Below, in pieces: positions 10,107 through 22,539 of a DNA stretch of 64,000 nucleotides; within the stretch, counting starts at the first letter, position 1; each line of letters starts with the position of its first letter. The position numbers and the translations under genes were made by a program. Under the pieces are notes generated by a model. That model made no database searches. It worked only from the letters and a program-made list of their open reading frames with translations, and had not been told where the DNA came from. Where the stretch lies: contig QNQO01000538.1 in NCBI GenBank assembly GCA_003290165.1, positions 372,001 to 436,000 of the forward strand, read 5' to 3'. Origin of the DNA: Berberis thunbergii (taxonomy: Eukaryota; Streptophyta; Magnoliopsida; Ranunculales; Berberidaceae).

Positions 10107-11990
10107 TTATGGCACCAATCCCAAGCTGAGCATTGAAACTACTCTTCCATGAGATTGCTTCAAGAAATATGAGAGATGGTCATGTTGGTAATATCGGAGG
10201 CAATGGTGGTTTGGGTTGCATATGAAGCAAGACATAGTGACTACTATGTGAAGGTGTGCCATGAAGCATACTGGTATGTCGTGTAGCTGTGATGTCGGGT
10301 ACAAATATGGAAAATAGGTTGTGCTTTGGTCCCATAACAAACAAAAACACACTGGTAATAGTTCGTTGCGAGTTCTAACATATTAGGGTCTATAAACTAA
10401 TTTTTCTTGTCTATCCCGCACCTAGCCTTCTGGCATTAGCAAAGCATCTTTGACAATCTTGACCCCTGATTAGTGCCACATTCCAACCCACAATTGTTCA
10501 TTACTTTCAAGCTCCATTAGTAGGTCTTTCCGTACCTGTTTCCAACCACTTTTGATGTCGTAATGTAAGAATTTGGCTATGCATCGAAATGCACAATTTC
10601 CATCGCCTAGAATGTTATCAAGGTTGTCAATATAATCCCGTATCCAAGACGGAATTTGGTTCATTAATCTAGTGTTATGATTTTTTGGCTTCTCTTTTTT
10701 ATTAGACAACTTCTTAGTTTTGCTTTTTAGTTCATTTTGAGTCATGGCATATTCGTTCCCATTGGATCCCTTTTGTCAACCTCTCGTGCTTAAGCAACTT
10801 CTTATTTTTAGGTTTCCCCTTGCCAACCACAAGTGCTAATGGTTCAATCATTACAATTGAACCCAGACAACTCAACTCTAGAAGCTTCATTTTCAACACC
10901 AACTTTTAATCATGAGTTGAATCATTAAACTTATGCATAAGGGCATCGATCGCTGAGTCTATAATCACATCCCCACGTTCATGAATAGGTGTTGTACTTA
11001 GTTGAAGTCAATACTTGTCTATGGTGCGTAATGGAATTTGTCTTATGGGAGTTAGATAATATGTAAGTTCATGAGCACAAGGTAATCCATGAGATTTGAA
11101 GCACACATCCACACTTGACAGGGTCATTGCCCACATTTTCACAAATCCGAATTTCTAATCAAATCAAATCAAGAGCTTTGTATGCCACCGACCTGTGAAG
11201 TTTTCCAAATAAACTGGACACATGTTCATTCTTCACCTTCGTCAGACTTTGTCGAGATGACAATTCTACCTCTACCAGTTGGATTTGGATCATATCATGC
11301 ATCTTTGTCCATACATTCATGAATGTACCTTGTGAATTTTCCAATGAGTTATTCAACTTCGGGTGTGACTCTTCAATGTGACCGGTTATCCATTGGTCAA
11401 AATGCATAAATGTATTGGTCCATGCACTAACAAAATACTCCTTTTGAGGATACCAAACTGACCTTACATAATCCAAACACTTTGTGTGTGATGCCCATCT
11501 TCTATCAAAGTCAATTGTGGCCTTGTTCCATTTCTCCTTTGTACTTGATCTATACAAATCTGAAAAAGAATCTATAAACTTTTACCATCCGTCATTATCC
11601 TCAAAGTGTTTTTTGCAGTTCTTCTCAACATTTGCGTTTATGTGCCATGAGCATAATAATATATTTGCCTTGGGAAAAACTCGCTCAATTGTCTTGATCA
11701 AACCCAATTTTCTATCAGTCACAAACACGTTTGGCAAGTTGTCTGGCTCGAAAATTCCTACAAATTTTTCTAATGCCCAATCATATGACTCTTCCTTCTC
11801 AGAACACATAAAACAAAATGAAACATTTAAGGTCTTTCCAATCAACATCACACAAACAATCTCAAACAACGACATCCTATAGTGATTTGGTTTATATGGG
11901 CAATTCATAAGCACTACTTGTGGAAAACACTTTGCTAATTTAATAGATTCAGGATGCGCCCAAAAAAGGTTGGTGACTCTATTCCCCTCA
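10107..11990 (-). pseudogene. MULE A transposase-OTU gene, 3' part (DDE core, SWIM finger, OTU protease-like domain)
   Basis: Reading leftward from 11990: a MULE transposase core with the first catalytic site changed to LMNCPYKPN (copy B has LMDCTYKTN, so Asp became Asn); the second Asp in FVTDRKLG; the Glu in HIEESH; then a CxC...CxH SWIM-type finger near 11070-11130 (CGCVLQ...LCSHEL). Next comes a basic linker (10670-10745) and an OTU-type cysteine protease domain with the nucleophile motif GDGNCAFRC intact at about 10590-10620. The C-terminal His motif (SSHYVLL, near 10220-10240) is reached only after a frameshift. There are several stops. Fusion of an OTU domain to the transposase is the striking feature. 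The 5' part of the gene lies beyond the Gypsy-type insertion at 21187-22197. Confidence 0.75.
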
Positions 11991-11997
11991 TCAACAG

Positions 11998-12683
11998 TGA
12001 TGATACATAAAAACGGTCACATCCCTGAGCTATATACGTGTTATGATGATCTCAAGGAATTACGGGCCCCAAGTCAGCCCAACACTGATCCGACATAAGT
12101 GGTTGTAAGCCTGCCTAGTTCAGTGTGCTAGACGAGCCCAAACTCTTACAGCATGCTTGGCCCAATAGTCTCACAAATATCCTCAATACCCGTAAGTCCT
12201 ATTAAGGCAAGTATCTCGAGGATCAACTTCGGATGGACAACTACAACAACTCTTTGCTTCCAACCAAGAAGCAAATATCAGAGTACATTCCACATAGGGA
12301 AACTCCCTTCTATGGATTGCTGTTAGATTGGAAATTGTCTCTCGCGTATCTAGGAACACAGGGCTAACAGAGAATTTCCTTTCTATAGCACGACTCCTAA
12401 TTAGATAATGATCTCCATGAACATGTCCTTCCTAAACTAAGCCTACGATGGTCTGGTAGAACCAGAACTTCTCCACTATAAATAAGACATGAGGTTGGTA
12501 AGCTAAGGTACGATACAAATTTCCTGTTTACAGTATTACGCCTTCCTCATATCCTTGTTTGACTTTAACATCGGAGTGCCATTAGCCACCTCAACGGTGG
12601 TCTGTGGCTCGCGTGTGTTACTTGTGCAGGTCAACAAATTAGCGGGGCTAGGTCAAAGCAGGGAGCAGAAAACAACTGCATCA
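11998..12683 (+). repeat. 5' LTR (686 bp)
   Basis: It shares almost the whole length with 20414-21081, including ACATAAAAACGGTCACATCC near the start, ACTATAAATAAGACATGA and the end ACTGCATCA. Frequent substitutions between the two LTRs show that the insertion is not recent. Confidence 0.92.
12477..12484 (+). promoter_or_regulatory. TATA box in 5' LTR (TATAAATA)
   Basis: A perfect TATAAATA, conserved at 20875-20882 in the 3' LTR; likely the core promoter of the element. Confidence 0.6.
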
Positions 12684-12706
12684 GTTTGGCATCGTTCGTG
12701 GGGACG
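12684..12706 (+). other. Primer-binding-site position of the LTR element
   Basis: GTTTGGCATCGTTCGTGGGG follows the 5' LTR directly, where the tRNA primer binds. It resembles the TTTGGCGCCGTCTGTGGG type seen after LTRs of Tat/Athila-group plant elements. I have not matched it to a particular tRNA. Confidence 0.5.
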
Positions 12707-12757
12707 AAAAAGTTCTTAACTTTTCATTAGCGTCGTATCCCTTCAAAACCCAGAGAG

Positions 12758-14298
12758 ATGGTGACCACTAGGTCACGCATCAATGGAGAACAAGGGGATA
12801 CGTCAAATGCTAAGGCTGGCGCAACACCACCGCTTTCAACGGTTCCAGTCATGTACGAGCAGCAAACTTACGCCCCCGCACTGAAAATAACGACGGATCT
12901 CAGAATTGATATGCTTGTCATCTCAAATATAGCGGATCGCCAAGGCGGTGGAGGTTCTCACGCGACAAAGTCTGCCACTAACTAATGGATACCAGGAGTA
13001 GCATAGGCCTTCGTCTTTGAAGTATGGCAGGGAACAAGCACAGAAAATCCAACCCCCCGCTAGTTCTCATTGGACTAGGGGAGGTAGCGAGGCTAACGTT
13101 GAGCCCACAGCTAGGGGAGATAGGCTCGGCCCTCAAAACCCCCCTCCGCAGAGGGGCGCACGATCCAGACATACTATTTCGCCTCTCCGTCCCACCATTT
13201 GTGTACCGGATCATGAATGAGGTCCTTCTGAGGAAATTCACTCCCCCGAAGCTCGACTTCTACGAAGGAACCATTGATCCATTCGACCACCTGCAACACT
13301 AACACGTAATGGCCCTCAAAGAAGGATCTGAGTCGGTGATGTGCAGAAATTTTCCCACTAGCCTGAAGAAGTCATCACTGATGTGGTTCCACAGCCTTCC
13401 GACAAGATCGATCGACTCCTTCAAAACACTGACAAAGGAGTTCCTGACACGTTTCGTTGGAAGTCAGCGTTTTTGAAAAAAACCCACACTACATACCAGT
13501 GTTCTAAAAATCGGCCAAGACTCTAGAAGGTGGAAAACCACCCAGATTAATGGCTGGGCGGGCTATCTGGGCAGTCTGGGCGGTTTGGGCGATTTTTTTT
13601 TAATAAGGTTGATTGTGTTCCTATTTTTTAGAAATAAACTATTTAATTGTTTTTATTCAGTATATGTCTAAATGTATCAAATGATGATTACTTAATGGAA
13701 TTCTCAAAGGATCTGCAGGTACCAATTTTACTAATGTAGATTTTATCAAATATAACTGAGGTTATTCATGCAATTTGAAGAAAAATAAAAGAGTACACAA
13801 ATTCATATTTATATAAAGTACCCATCATGACCAACTTCAGTCATTTGAGTTTTAATAAATTTTGTTCACGATTGTTAATTTTTCATGTTTTTAAATTTTG
13901 CATATGTATATTGGCATTAAATTGGATGTAATTGATAATGTATTATGTTTAACTTTTGTAAATTATTAAAGTAATAATACAAAACCTAAGACCACCTAGG
14001 CCCCTGGGCGCTAGGCACCTGCTCGTCGCCCGCCCAGCGCCTAGCGATTTTAGAACACTGCTACATACTCCCTCTAAAGCAGTTGTCCCAGGAGACTCTC
14101 AGAGAGTATGTCACGCGTTTCAACAACGAGCTGACTCTCATTGATGGATCCAGCGCTGACACAGCCGTAACAGCCTTCACTGCGGGCCTCAAAGAAGGAA
14201 AACTCTATGAAGGCTTCACCTTAGAGCCCCCTCTAGACATGACAGAGCTCTTCAATAGCGCTCAGAAACACATGACAGGTCTCGCAAGCGGACTTTAG
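12758..14298 (+). pseudogene. Gag polyprotein remnant of the LTR element, split by a hAT MITE
   Basis: The start MVTTRSRINGEQG (12758) is typical of Gypsy gag openings. A frame at about 13200-13300 carries KFTPPKLDFYEGTIDPFDHL, the pattern opening the Retrotrans_gag domain. After the inserted MITE (13497-14060) the domain continues with QETLREYVTRFNNEL (about 14085-14130) and ELFNSAQKHM. Reading across the MITE joins the two halves in register once the 8-bp duplication is discounted. Frameshifts and an in-frame TAA at 13300 show that it is dead. Confidence 0.75.
13497..14060. mobile_element. Non-autonomous hAT element (564 bp) inside gag
   Basis: Ends CAGTGTTCTAAAAATCG and, reverse complemented, CAGTGTTCTAAAATCGC; flanked by perfect 8-bp duplications CTACATAC (13489-13496 and 14061-14068). 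GC-rich strings near both ends (GGGCGGGC, GCCCGCCC). No coding capacity. It inserted after the LTR element, so it gives a relative date. Confidence 0.92.
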
Positions 14299-14459
14299 TG
14301 AAGATGCAGGCACAACCCGCAGATGAGGACAAACGCATCTGCTACTTAAGGATTCAGAGCCTCATTCCCACCTTGACCTTTACGGAGAAGGACCTCGAAG
14401 GAGTCTGAACGCCACACAATGACGCCCTAGTCATCTCGGTCTCCATAGCAAGGTGGGAG

Positions 14460-14747
14460 GTAAAGAGAGCTCTGGTGGTCACAGGAAGCTCGCTCAACGT
14501 CCTGTTCTACAGCGAATATCGCAATACAGACTTATTGACACACTCAGATCACCCACTGATTGCATTCAGCGGGGAAAAATGTTTTCCACTCCGAAATATA
14601 AGGTTAGCAACAGTGGCAGGGGAGCCACAGTTAAGAACGGTCATGTTTTTAGACTTCATGGTAGTAGATGCGCCATCAACCTACAACCTTATCGCGGAAA
14701 AACCATGGCTCCACCAGATGGAAGCAGTAGTCTCCACCCTTGACTAG
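14460..14747 (+). pseudogene. Retroviral-type aspartic protease remnant of the LTR element
   Basis: The frame running to 14747 reads VKRALVVTGSSLNVLFYSEY, then HPLIAFSGE, then FLDFMVVDAPSTYNLI and EKPWLHQMEAVVST. This is the plant Gypsy protease pattern, including the YNxI..PWL block. The catalytic Asp expected before GSS is replaced by Thr (VVTGSS), so it cannot be active. The frame ends at a TAG shortly after the domain, and no reverse transcriptase follows. Confidence 0.7.
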
Positions 14748-14749
14748 TA

Positions 14750-17730
14750 CGTTAAGTATATTGCTAACCACTCTTAATAGACAATACGATGAGACCAACC
14801 TACTGCACGAAGCTACCATTACGCTGCACTAAAACAAATAAAGTTCTCCCATATCCAACTGAGTCTTACGGTGCATCCTAAACCAGTGCCAAGCCAAGCA
14901 ACATTAAAGACATCACATTTACGCGGCACATGAGCAATAAGCTATTCCACCCAGCGAAACGGAGAGGCCACGACAAACGAGAACACACCCTCCCAACATT
15001 TTGTGGTGCAGAGATTGACCCTTCTACAAGGTTTACTCTTCAGTAACCTCTATAACGTCTGCAAGTCTCGATAGTCTGCTGAAGAACGCTAACGATCCGC
15101 AAGAGCAACCCAAATTCACTTCGAGGACAGGACCAATCTCTCTCCGTCAACAGTCAGTCTACTTTCAATTGTTTTTCCCTTTCCATAGTCAATGTAGAGT
15201 TTTAATTCTTAAAAGACTTATGTGATTTGCAATCATTTAAGAAGTAAATGAAGAATTACAAAACAAACTCTATTGATTTTTGGAAAGATGTAACAATAAG
15301 CGTCTTGAGGCGGATACAAAATACTGCATACTACAAGCATCTGAAATCAGTGCAATATAAAGTAAAGACTCATTTAGATGATCTAACTACATAAAGGTAT
15401 CTGAAGAAGGTCGTGCATACCCTTTAATGCGAGCAATTTGCAAATTACAGCAAAGGGATGTGAACCGACTTCACTCGACCCCTTCCTAAGATAAAGACAA
15501 AGTGTCAGAGGGGATTGAAAGGACTGAGCGGTCGATTGCTCCGTCGAATCACTTTAGGAAAGTGCCCATACAACAGCGTTGTAGGCCTTACAACGGCCTG
15601 TTGATTTCCTCAAGAGACGTCTCACCCCCTTGCAGACTTCATCAAATGGTTGTTGGCTTACAGGGGGATGGAAGAAGGCAGATGAGGATGGCCACAAGCA
15701 ACGACGCCATCAAGGTCTCCCAGGGCTGTCAAGCCACCTTTCCCATGTGCGATACTAGGAGTAACTGAGAGCTACCACACCCGAAAACATCGCACTTTGG
15801 CTAACACTTCGATCAACCATTGGTTAACAGCAGGATCCACAAACACACGGACACAAGCAGCACAAAGTAACACCAAGGCATCTCCCTTGGTAGGAAACTC
15901 GTACTACTTTTTCGCAATATGAGAAGAAATTACAAGATCTTAGCATATCAAATACATGCCACCCAGAACAGGTGACCATGCATAATAGCAACTATCGTCA
16001 TGCCTGATCAATGCAAATGCCAGAACATTTGGAGACTCCAGAACATTATCGAAGAGAAGCTTGCGAAAGGTAGTGCCTACAACGATTAAAAAACACCATT
16101 ATATGGGTGTGATGGTTCACCAAATGGGCGCTCCAACATTAACTTCTAAGCATTGAGTACCGTATGGGAAGGGAAATGGCGGTTCCTAAGGAAACTGCGT
16201 AGACCACGTTCGTTCAATTATCGGCGTTGCATGCAACCCCATCAATTGAAGGGGAGTAATGGATATTCAACCGTCACGGAGCCTACGCCGTACACATGTT
16301 ACCACACGATATACACCATACACGTAGCACAACCATGCAGAAAACCCTAGCTCTTCCTCTACGGGCCCATGGGCTCGGCCCACCATTCAAACAGTATCCT
16401 GCTACATGCTTGGCACGAGCACAAATCCAAGTCAGCCTTGATGCATAGATTGTACATACAGATCGCTTGTTTGTTTTAAGGTAATGTTGTCCACACAGTG
16501 CGCGACACTAGCAAACATAGGTTCGCACAACCTCAAATGGGTGAAACCCCTCTCTAATCGAGCAAGCTTAATCAACCAAAAGCTGATGACGACGGCTTCT
16601 GGTACGTCTCGACACCTAGTCCGCCCAGTGCGGATCCTGATGGTAGAAGAAGTGGGAGTCTAATCAGCGCTATCACGCTTGGTATCGACGACTTGCCAGG
16701 GATCATTGTCTTCCTTCGCGGTCCATGATCGTCAAACCCGATCAGGCAAGCCCAGCTGGTGACGACTAGGGGTGAAAGCTTTTGATCAAAGCCTAAACCT
16801 GTAGCCCGCACTGCGTGGGCGTAGATGGTTTGGAAGGTGGGAGCCTAGTCAGTCGCGAACTGATTTCGACGGTTCACCACGGGACCATTGCTTTCAGCGT
16901 GGTCGATGAAAACTCCCAAATTTGTAGCTTGATGTGCACAGGTGTAGATGATTTGGAAGATGGAAGCCTAGTCAGTTTCGAACGATGGCTTGCCACGGGA
17001 CTAGTGCTTTTCAGGCTCAGCCTGATCACCAAGCTCCTTCAACTCGAACTTGTAGCCTCCATCGCTCGGGTAACCCAATGTAGCTCGCCACGCAACCCCC
17101 ACTCTCTTTTGAAAATACGACCGCAAATACGAATCTAGCTGAGTCGGCATTTTCACGATCAAACAGTCTGGCATCCTATTACCAGCAAAGGCCACTCGAG
17201 CCGATACATAGATCGTACGACAATGCCAAATAAACGCTACATAGTGTGCCCGCCCGAGCTTATGATGTCTGACTCGGTACAAACACTCTGACGCATACGC
17301 TCGCCCATAGCAGTAGCTACAGCCAACCAATAAGACAAGCAAGGAAAGCCTCAAGCAGCTTACCTTGGGAGCAAGACATAGCTCGGGCAACCCAATTCCC
17401 AGCTAAATTGTCTACAACATGTCCATTATCAGACATGACTACGCAAACAATGATCCTGAGTCATTTGCAATGTAAAGTGGTCAAGCTTTCTATTACAGAC
17501 AGACCACTCGGCGTCCTATTGATTCTACCAGCTTATGTCAAGGCAAGACAAGGCCAAACGAAAAACATGCAATAGAGACAACAAACACAAAATAGATAAA
17601 ATTGTTTTCATTAACGTTCAACAAAATGGGTACAAGAGTACAGAGTTCACTACTTATCAGGAAAAGGTACAGAAACAGAAGAGTTAAGCTTAGTGGAAGA
17701 AGGAACGAGAGCTGCGTCCGCATGCACTAC
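14750..17730. other. Internal region of the LTR element without recognisable genes
   Basis: Where the pol gene would be expected I find no reverse transcriptase (YxDD), RNase H or integrase motif on either strand. Open frames such as 15502-15768 and 17001-17390 (-) have no recognised content. Two related paragraphs of sequence occur at about 16800-16870 and 16930-17000 (GTAGATG.TTTGGAAG.TGG.AGCCTAGTCAGT), a diverged direct repeat. Confidence 0.5.
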
Positions 17731-17733
17731 GGC

Positions 17734-20125
17734 CTAGGTATCAAGGCCCAAACTATCCTCCTCGTCCAACGACGCAAAGGTGACGGACAAGTCTACATAC
17801 AACATCTTCTTGTAATGGCCAAGATCCCACTCTGGATGTTCCTCCTTCATTAGCGCTAGCAGTTCCAGCCTACTGTGTACAATCCAATGGAACTCGCATC
17901 TGCCTTGTTCCTGTAGAATTTCTTCCTCCCACGCCTTCGAGTCAGCAAGTTCACGCTCCAACAACTCCAACTTGTCAGCCAGTGTGTCAACCTCAGACTG
18001 TTCCATGGCCAGACCGCTCTTCACAGCGCTGAGCTCATGCCACTCTAGTTCGAGCTAGTCCTCAGCATTTCTTGCCTCTTGAGCATTGAAATCCACATAG
18101 AATTACAGTTGCTGCTTCTGAATAGCCCAGTCGGCCTCATTGAAAACATTTTTTTCAGCAAGAGATCACAGTTCAGAACACGCCTTAGTTGCAGCTTCAT
18201 GCGCAACCTCTACGTCTCGGCAGATCCGGCTCAACTCTTGCTTGAAATCATCTCTCTCAAACACCGCCTCTGCCAGATCACGTCAAAGGCATCCAAACAA
18301 GCCTTCTGAACCTCAGCGGCCACAGTTGACAGATCCAGCCTCTTTTCATCAACTTGCTACTACAGCCGCTTGATTTCATAGAGCGCATCAGAATACAACG
18401 CTTGCATGTGCAAGAAGACATGCTCCATGGTGTATACCCTCTCACGAGCCACCTCGACTTCTGTCCCAGCAACGACCACCTGGTTCAAGTGAGACATACC
18501 CAACATAAGGTATTTTAAACCTTTATCCATACACCTTTCCAGTGTATCCTTCTCGGGCTTTGGAACGCAATCCATCAACCAACTGAACACCTGCTTATAT
18601 GCTTCTTTGAAGCATACTCCACATCAACCTCTTGGTGTCAGACTTGAGAGCTCATCCTTACCAAGTCTGGTGCAAACAGGCTATCCGCGTATCCGGATGA
18701 AGCTTTTCCCGATCAAGAATCATGGAGGCACCACCCTTCGCAGTTGCCACTATACCCAAGCTCTCCTCCGTGGCCTTTCCTTTGTCACGAACAACTGACC
18801 CTTTAGTACGAGAGGGCTCGACAGGGTCTGGAGGAAGAGGTGGAAGCGAATTATCCAAAGGACCCTCCAACACTTCTAGTTGTGGTCTGGAATGATACGG
18901 TGAACAACGAGGACTGCAAGAAACTTGGCCTGTGCCACTTTTAGACAACGCACCAATGGGACGATCAAATTCTACAACCTCAGGCGAATCTTCACTAAAG
19001 CCTTCCACAGGAACATTCTCGCGTGAATCAACACTGGCAGAAACTGCCATTGCAACCCGCACAATATGCTTATTCAAAGCTTCGGCCTGTGCATCACTGA
19101 GGTTCGACCTGACTTCAACCCCTGCAAACCGCAGGTAATCCTTCTCCCAACCGAACACACCAGTCTCCACCCCGACAGGCCGATCAGACTTGCGCACTTT
19201 TCCCACTAGAGCGGGTCATGCTGAAGATAACTCAATCCTGACACGGGACCTCTTCGAACTCAACAAAAATGCAAGTGTTTCAGACGACTCCCCCATGTCA
19301 GACGGAATGGAAGCTTTGGTCCTAGTAACCTTCATTTTCCTAAAGGGGACCCCATCTTTTGACTTAATTCTAGACGCCTGGTAAATAGTGGGGCCATGTG
19401 CCAGTTGTCCCACAACCTACTACGAATAAAGTTGAGGACACTTATGACATCCATCACGTTCTTCGTTGACAAGCCGCATAACGTCTCCATAGTGTTTTGC
19501 TCCTCTAGGGCAAGGGGAGTAGTGGGAAACCTTCCTGCGAGGAATCACAGGCAATGATTAGCCAGCATGCAGTCAAACATGTCAAAGTCAAGAGAAAAAG
19601 TTGAACTTACGAAGCGGCATGAACTCTTGTTCGATCGGACGACCCTTGCACCAAAAATACTTTGAATTCGCAGGGGCTAAGAAACAATACTTTTGCCAGA
19701 ACATAAAATCATTCGGCAGATTCACAAAACAAGCGGACAACGTCATCTTACAAACGACGTTACTTATCAGTTGAAGAGAAGCCAACAATTGGATTATTCG
19801 CGGAGTCACACAGACGTCGGCCTCCTTTGCCCTAATCAGTATGAGAATGATGATCCTATATCCATTAGGCCCCAACTGGGCCAGAAGATCCAAGAATTCC
19901 CAAATCACATCCAAAACATGAAAACACACTCTAGTTTAAAAGCATCCCTTGATGCAAGCAGACGAATCCCGTCGGTGGCGACATTGGCGTCTGATCACCC
20001 TTCAGTACATACAACGGCAGGTCCTCGGGGACCTCGAACTTCGTATGGATTTTCAGCAAGACCAAGCTCATAAAGCAACCTGTCTTCAAAGAACTCCAGG
20101 CCCTTGGCCAAGGTTGTGTCATCAA
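17734..20125 (-). pseudogene. Antisense 'putative gypsy type transposon' ORF of the LTR element
   Basis: Reading from 20125: FEVPEDLPLYVLKGDQTPMSPPTGFVCLHQGMLL, then after a frameshift LAQLGPNGYRIIILILIRAKEADV and LPNDFMFWQKYCFLAP (19588-19929). This matches the conserved opening of the plant family often named 'putative transposase, gypsy type'. A Pro/Ser-rich middle (18658-19206) and a predicted coiled-coil tail (17734-18590, e.g. TLADKLELLERELADSKAWEEEIL) follow, the usual order in this family. It is broken by at least four frameshifts or stops. Its position antisense to gag near the 3' LTR is as described for Tat-type elements. Its biochemical role is unknown. Confidence 0.65.
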
Positions 20126-20413
20126 GAAGATTTTGTTGAGTCATGAAAAAGATGAACAATCATTTCTAATCAAAAAATGGACAGAGCGGTAGCTTCAAAA
20201 GCAAGGTAGATAGAAGAGTCGGACTCTGCACTACGGATTACCTAAATAGGGATTAGTTTTCCGCATCTTTTTCGCTGAATCAACACACATTCAATTAATG
20301 CAACGCGTGGCTCAAGCAACGATGCAAACTCAATCATCATCATGAGCGGCATATCTTTTCAAAGAGATGACTTAGCGAACTGATATGATGGCCCACTAAC
20401 TCGAGGGAGTAAC

Positions 20414-21081
20414 TGATAATACATAAAAACGGTCACATCCCTGAGCCATACACTTGTCATGATAATCTCGAGGAATTACAGGTCCTAGCGTTAGCCCAAC
20501 ACTGATTCAACCTAAGCGGTTCTAAGTCCGCCTAGCCTGAACTCTTACAGCATGCTAGGCCCACACGTCCCACATCTATCCTCAATACCCGTAAGTCTTG
20601 TTAAGGCAAGTATCTCGAGGATCAGCTGCGAACGGGCAACTACAACAACCATTTGCTTCCGACTTGGAAGCAAATACTTGAGTACATTCCACACAGGGAA
20701 ACTCTCTTTTACGGATTGCTCTTGGATTGGGAACCATATTCCGTGTATCTAGGAGCATAGGGCTAATAGGGAACTTCCCTCCTACAACACGATTCTTACT
20801 TAGAAAATGATCTCCACGAATATCTCCTTCCTAAACTACGTCTACGATGCCTGGTAGAACCAGGACTCCTGTACTATAAATAAGACATGAGATTGGTAAG
20901 TTAAGGTACGCTACAAATTCCGTGTTTACAACATTACGCCTTCTTCATATCCATGTCTGACTTTAGCATCGGAATGCCATCGGCCACCACAATGGTGGTA
21001 TGTGGCTCACGTGCGTTATTTACACAGGTCAGCAGGTTAGCAGGGCTAGGTCAAAGCAGGGAACGAAAAATAACTGCATCA
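20414..21081 (+). repeat. 3' LTR (668 bp)
   Basis: Partner of 11998-12683, shorter mainly by a small deletion near 20540. A purine-rich stretch (CTCGAGGGAG, 20399-20409) directly upstream could be the polypurine tract. Confidence 0.92.
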
Positions 21082-21186
21082 TGTAGCATTCCATTCTATG
21101 TAATTGTGTTACCTCAACAAGTGCAGAGTATGTTGCAAATTCGTCCTGCCTTTTTTGTTGGAATGTCTTTATTTGAAAAATTACAT

Positions 21187-22197
21187 TTAAATATTGTTCA
21201 AACTTGAGATATTATTCGGATGCGTGTCTTTCAACCGAGACAAGATGTGGCGAGGGTTCACACCCGACTTCGCCATACTCTTCACATGTATCATCTTCTC
21301 TTCATTCAATTTACCAGCAAACGAATGACCAACAAGTGAGTTTGCTCGAGGATGATTGTGGATTCCCCGTGTCACTTGCAACATCCAATGGTCATTCTCT
21401 AATGGGATCCTTCTCAAGTGAAATGTGCAGCCACACTTCTTTGTACTACTTGATTGAACAAGATTCTTTAACCTTTTGTTGGGCTTTCCTCCCCTTTCTC
21501 AACCACAATGGATCATTCCCTTCCGTATGTGATTAACCGATTCCAATTTAGTGATAATAACAACTATGTTTTTCCCTACCAATGCCTTGGACCCAAGCTA
21601 TCAACGCAGACCTTGATGAAAATACTTAAAAAATATATAACATGTTAATAACAATATATTTATAACAATATCGCATGAAAACTGATGAAAACGAAAACAC
21701 ACAAACTATCTTACCTCGTCCATAACATATAAGTGACCATCATCGAGTACCAGTTCCATTGATCTTTCTTCACCGTAAATGTCATCACTTCCATCATCAA
21801 GTAACTTGCCATCTACATTATCATCATCATTCTGCATAATGATTCATTTTATAATTAGTTTCATATATTAATTAATATTTTAATTTATTTAAAAACAAAA
21901 TGGCGGTTACCTCTAAATGGTTCGTCTCTGGGTTCTCAATGTCGTTTATAGGCATGTCCATATTTATTACATCCATTAGAAATGCCTATGCACCAATGCA
22001 TCATACAATAATCAAACAATTATCTTGAAAAAAATAAAAAATAAAAAAAGATGCAAATTAGATGAATTTTTTTTAATGCAAATTACCTCAGTTGGAATGA
22101 ATTGTTTTTTCTTTTTAAACTGATTATCTTTTTCACCCTCATGTTTACCCTTAAAAACTTCATTTCTAACATCATCAACTTCACTAAACTCTTTCAT
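21187..22197 (-). pseudogene. MULE A transposase-OTU gene, 5' part (N-terminus and FAR1/MuDR-type zinc-binding region)
   Basis: First exon at about 22085-22197 (MKEFSEVDDVRNEVFKGKH), then acidic exons near 21905-21990 and 21715-21835, then a region with CGCTFHL and ENDHWMLQVTRGIHNHPRA (21290-21460). The latter has the C/H spacing of the FAR1/MuDR DNA-binding domain. The last block (VNPRHILSRLKDTHPNN) matches the region after that domain in MULE transposases. Copy B carries a TGA in place of the Trp codon in ENDHW; this copy keeps the Trp. The gene is cut here from its catalytic half by the LTR element at 11998-21081. Confidence 0.7.
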
Positions 22198-22539
22198 TTT
22201 CCTATAATAAAATCAAGATAAGTTCCTCCAAAGGAAATGTAGTGGAATATGAGGAAGAGATAGGGGAACGCAACCGAAGAGGGAGAGATAGGGGAGAAGA
22301 GAAGGACGAGGGCAAGGAAGCTGCGAGGAAGTGAAGTTTGCTTGCCGAGCTTCGGACGAGACATGACAAGGAGTGCGAGGAGATCGAGTGGGGGAGCCGA
22401 GTTTCGTGCGATTCTTGCATTTTGCGATCTTTTGGGGTTGCTTTTTCGATTTTGGGTTTAGGTTTTCCATATTTATTTGGGTGGTGTGAGTAAGTAAGAA
22501 AAAAACTGAATGGTGGTGTGAAGTAGTCGTTGCCTTAGT

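Larger units (their letters stand above)
11998..21081 (+). mobile_element. Ty3/Gypsy-type LTR retrotransposon with gag-protease remains and an antisense ORF; no polymerase seen
   Basis: The LTRs at 11998-12683 and 20414-21081 begin TGAT and end ATCA. The flanks AACAG (11993-11997) and TGTAG (21082-21086) match at 3 of 5; comparison with MULE B shows AACAG was the original target, so the right duplication has mutated. The + strand carries gag (12758-14298) and an aspartic-protease-like region (14460-14743). The - strand carries a long 'putative gypsy type transposon' ORF (17734-20125). I find no reverse transcriptase or integrase motif in the 3 kb between. This fits a large non-autonomous relative of the Tat lineage. 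It is inserted inside the transposase gene of MULE A. Confidence 0.85.

Noticed and set aside
17001..17390. 129-codon minus-strand frame inside the LTR element
   Set aside because: No family pattern seen; it lies in the stretch where pol is missing and is probably chance.
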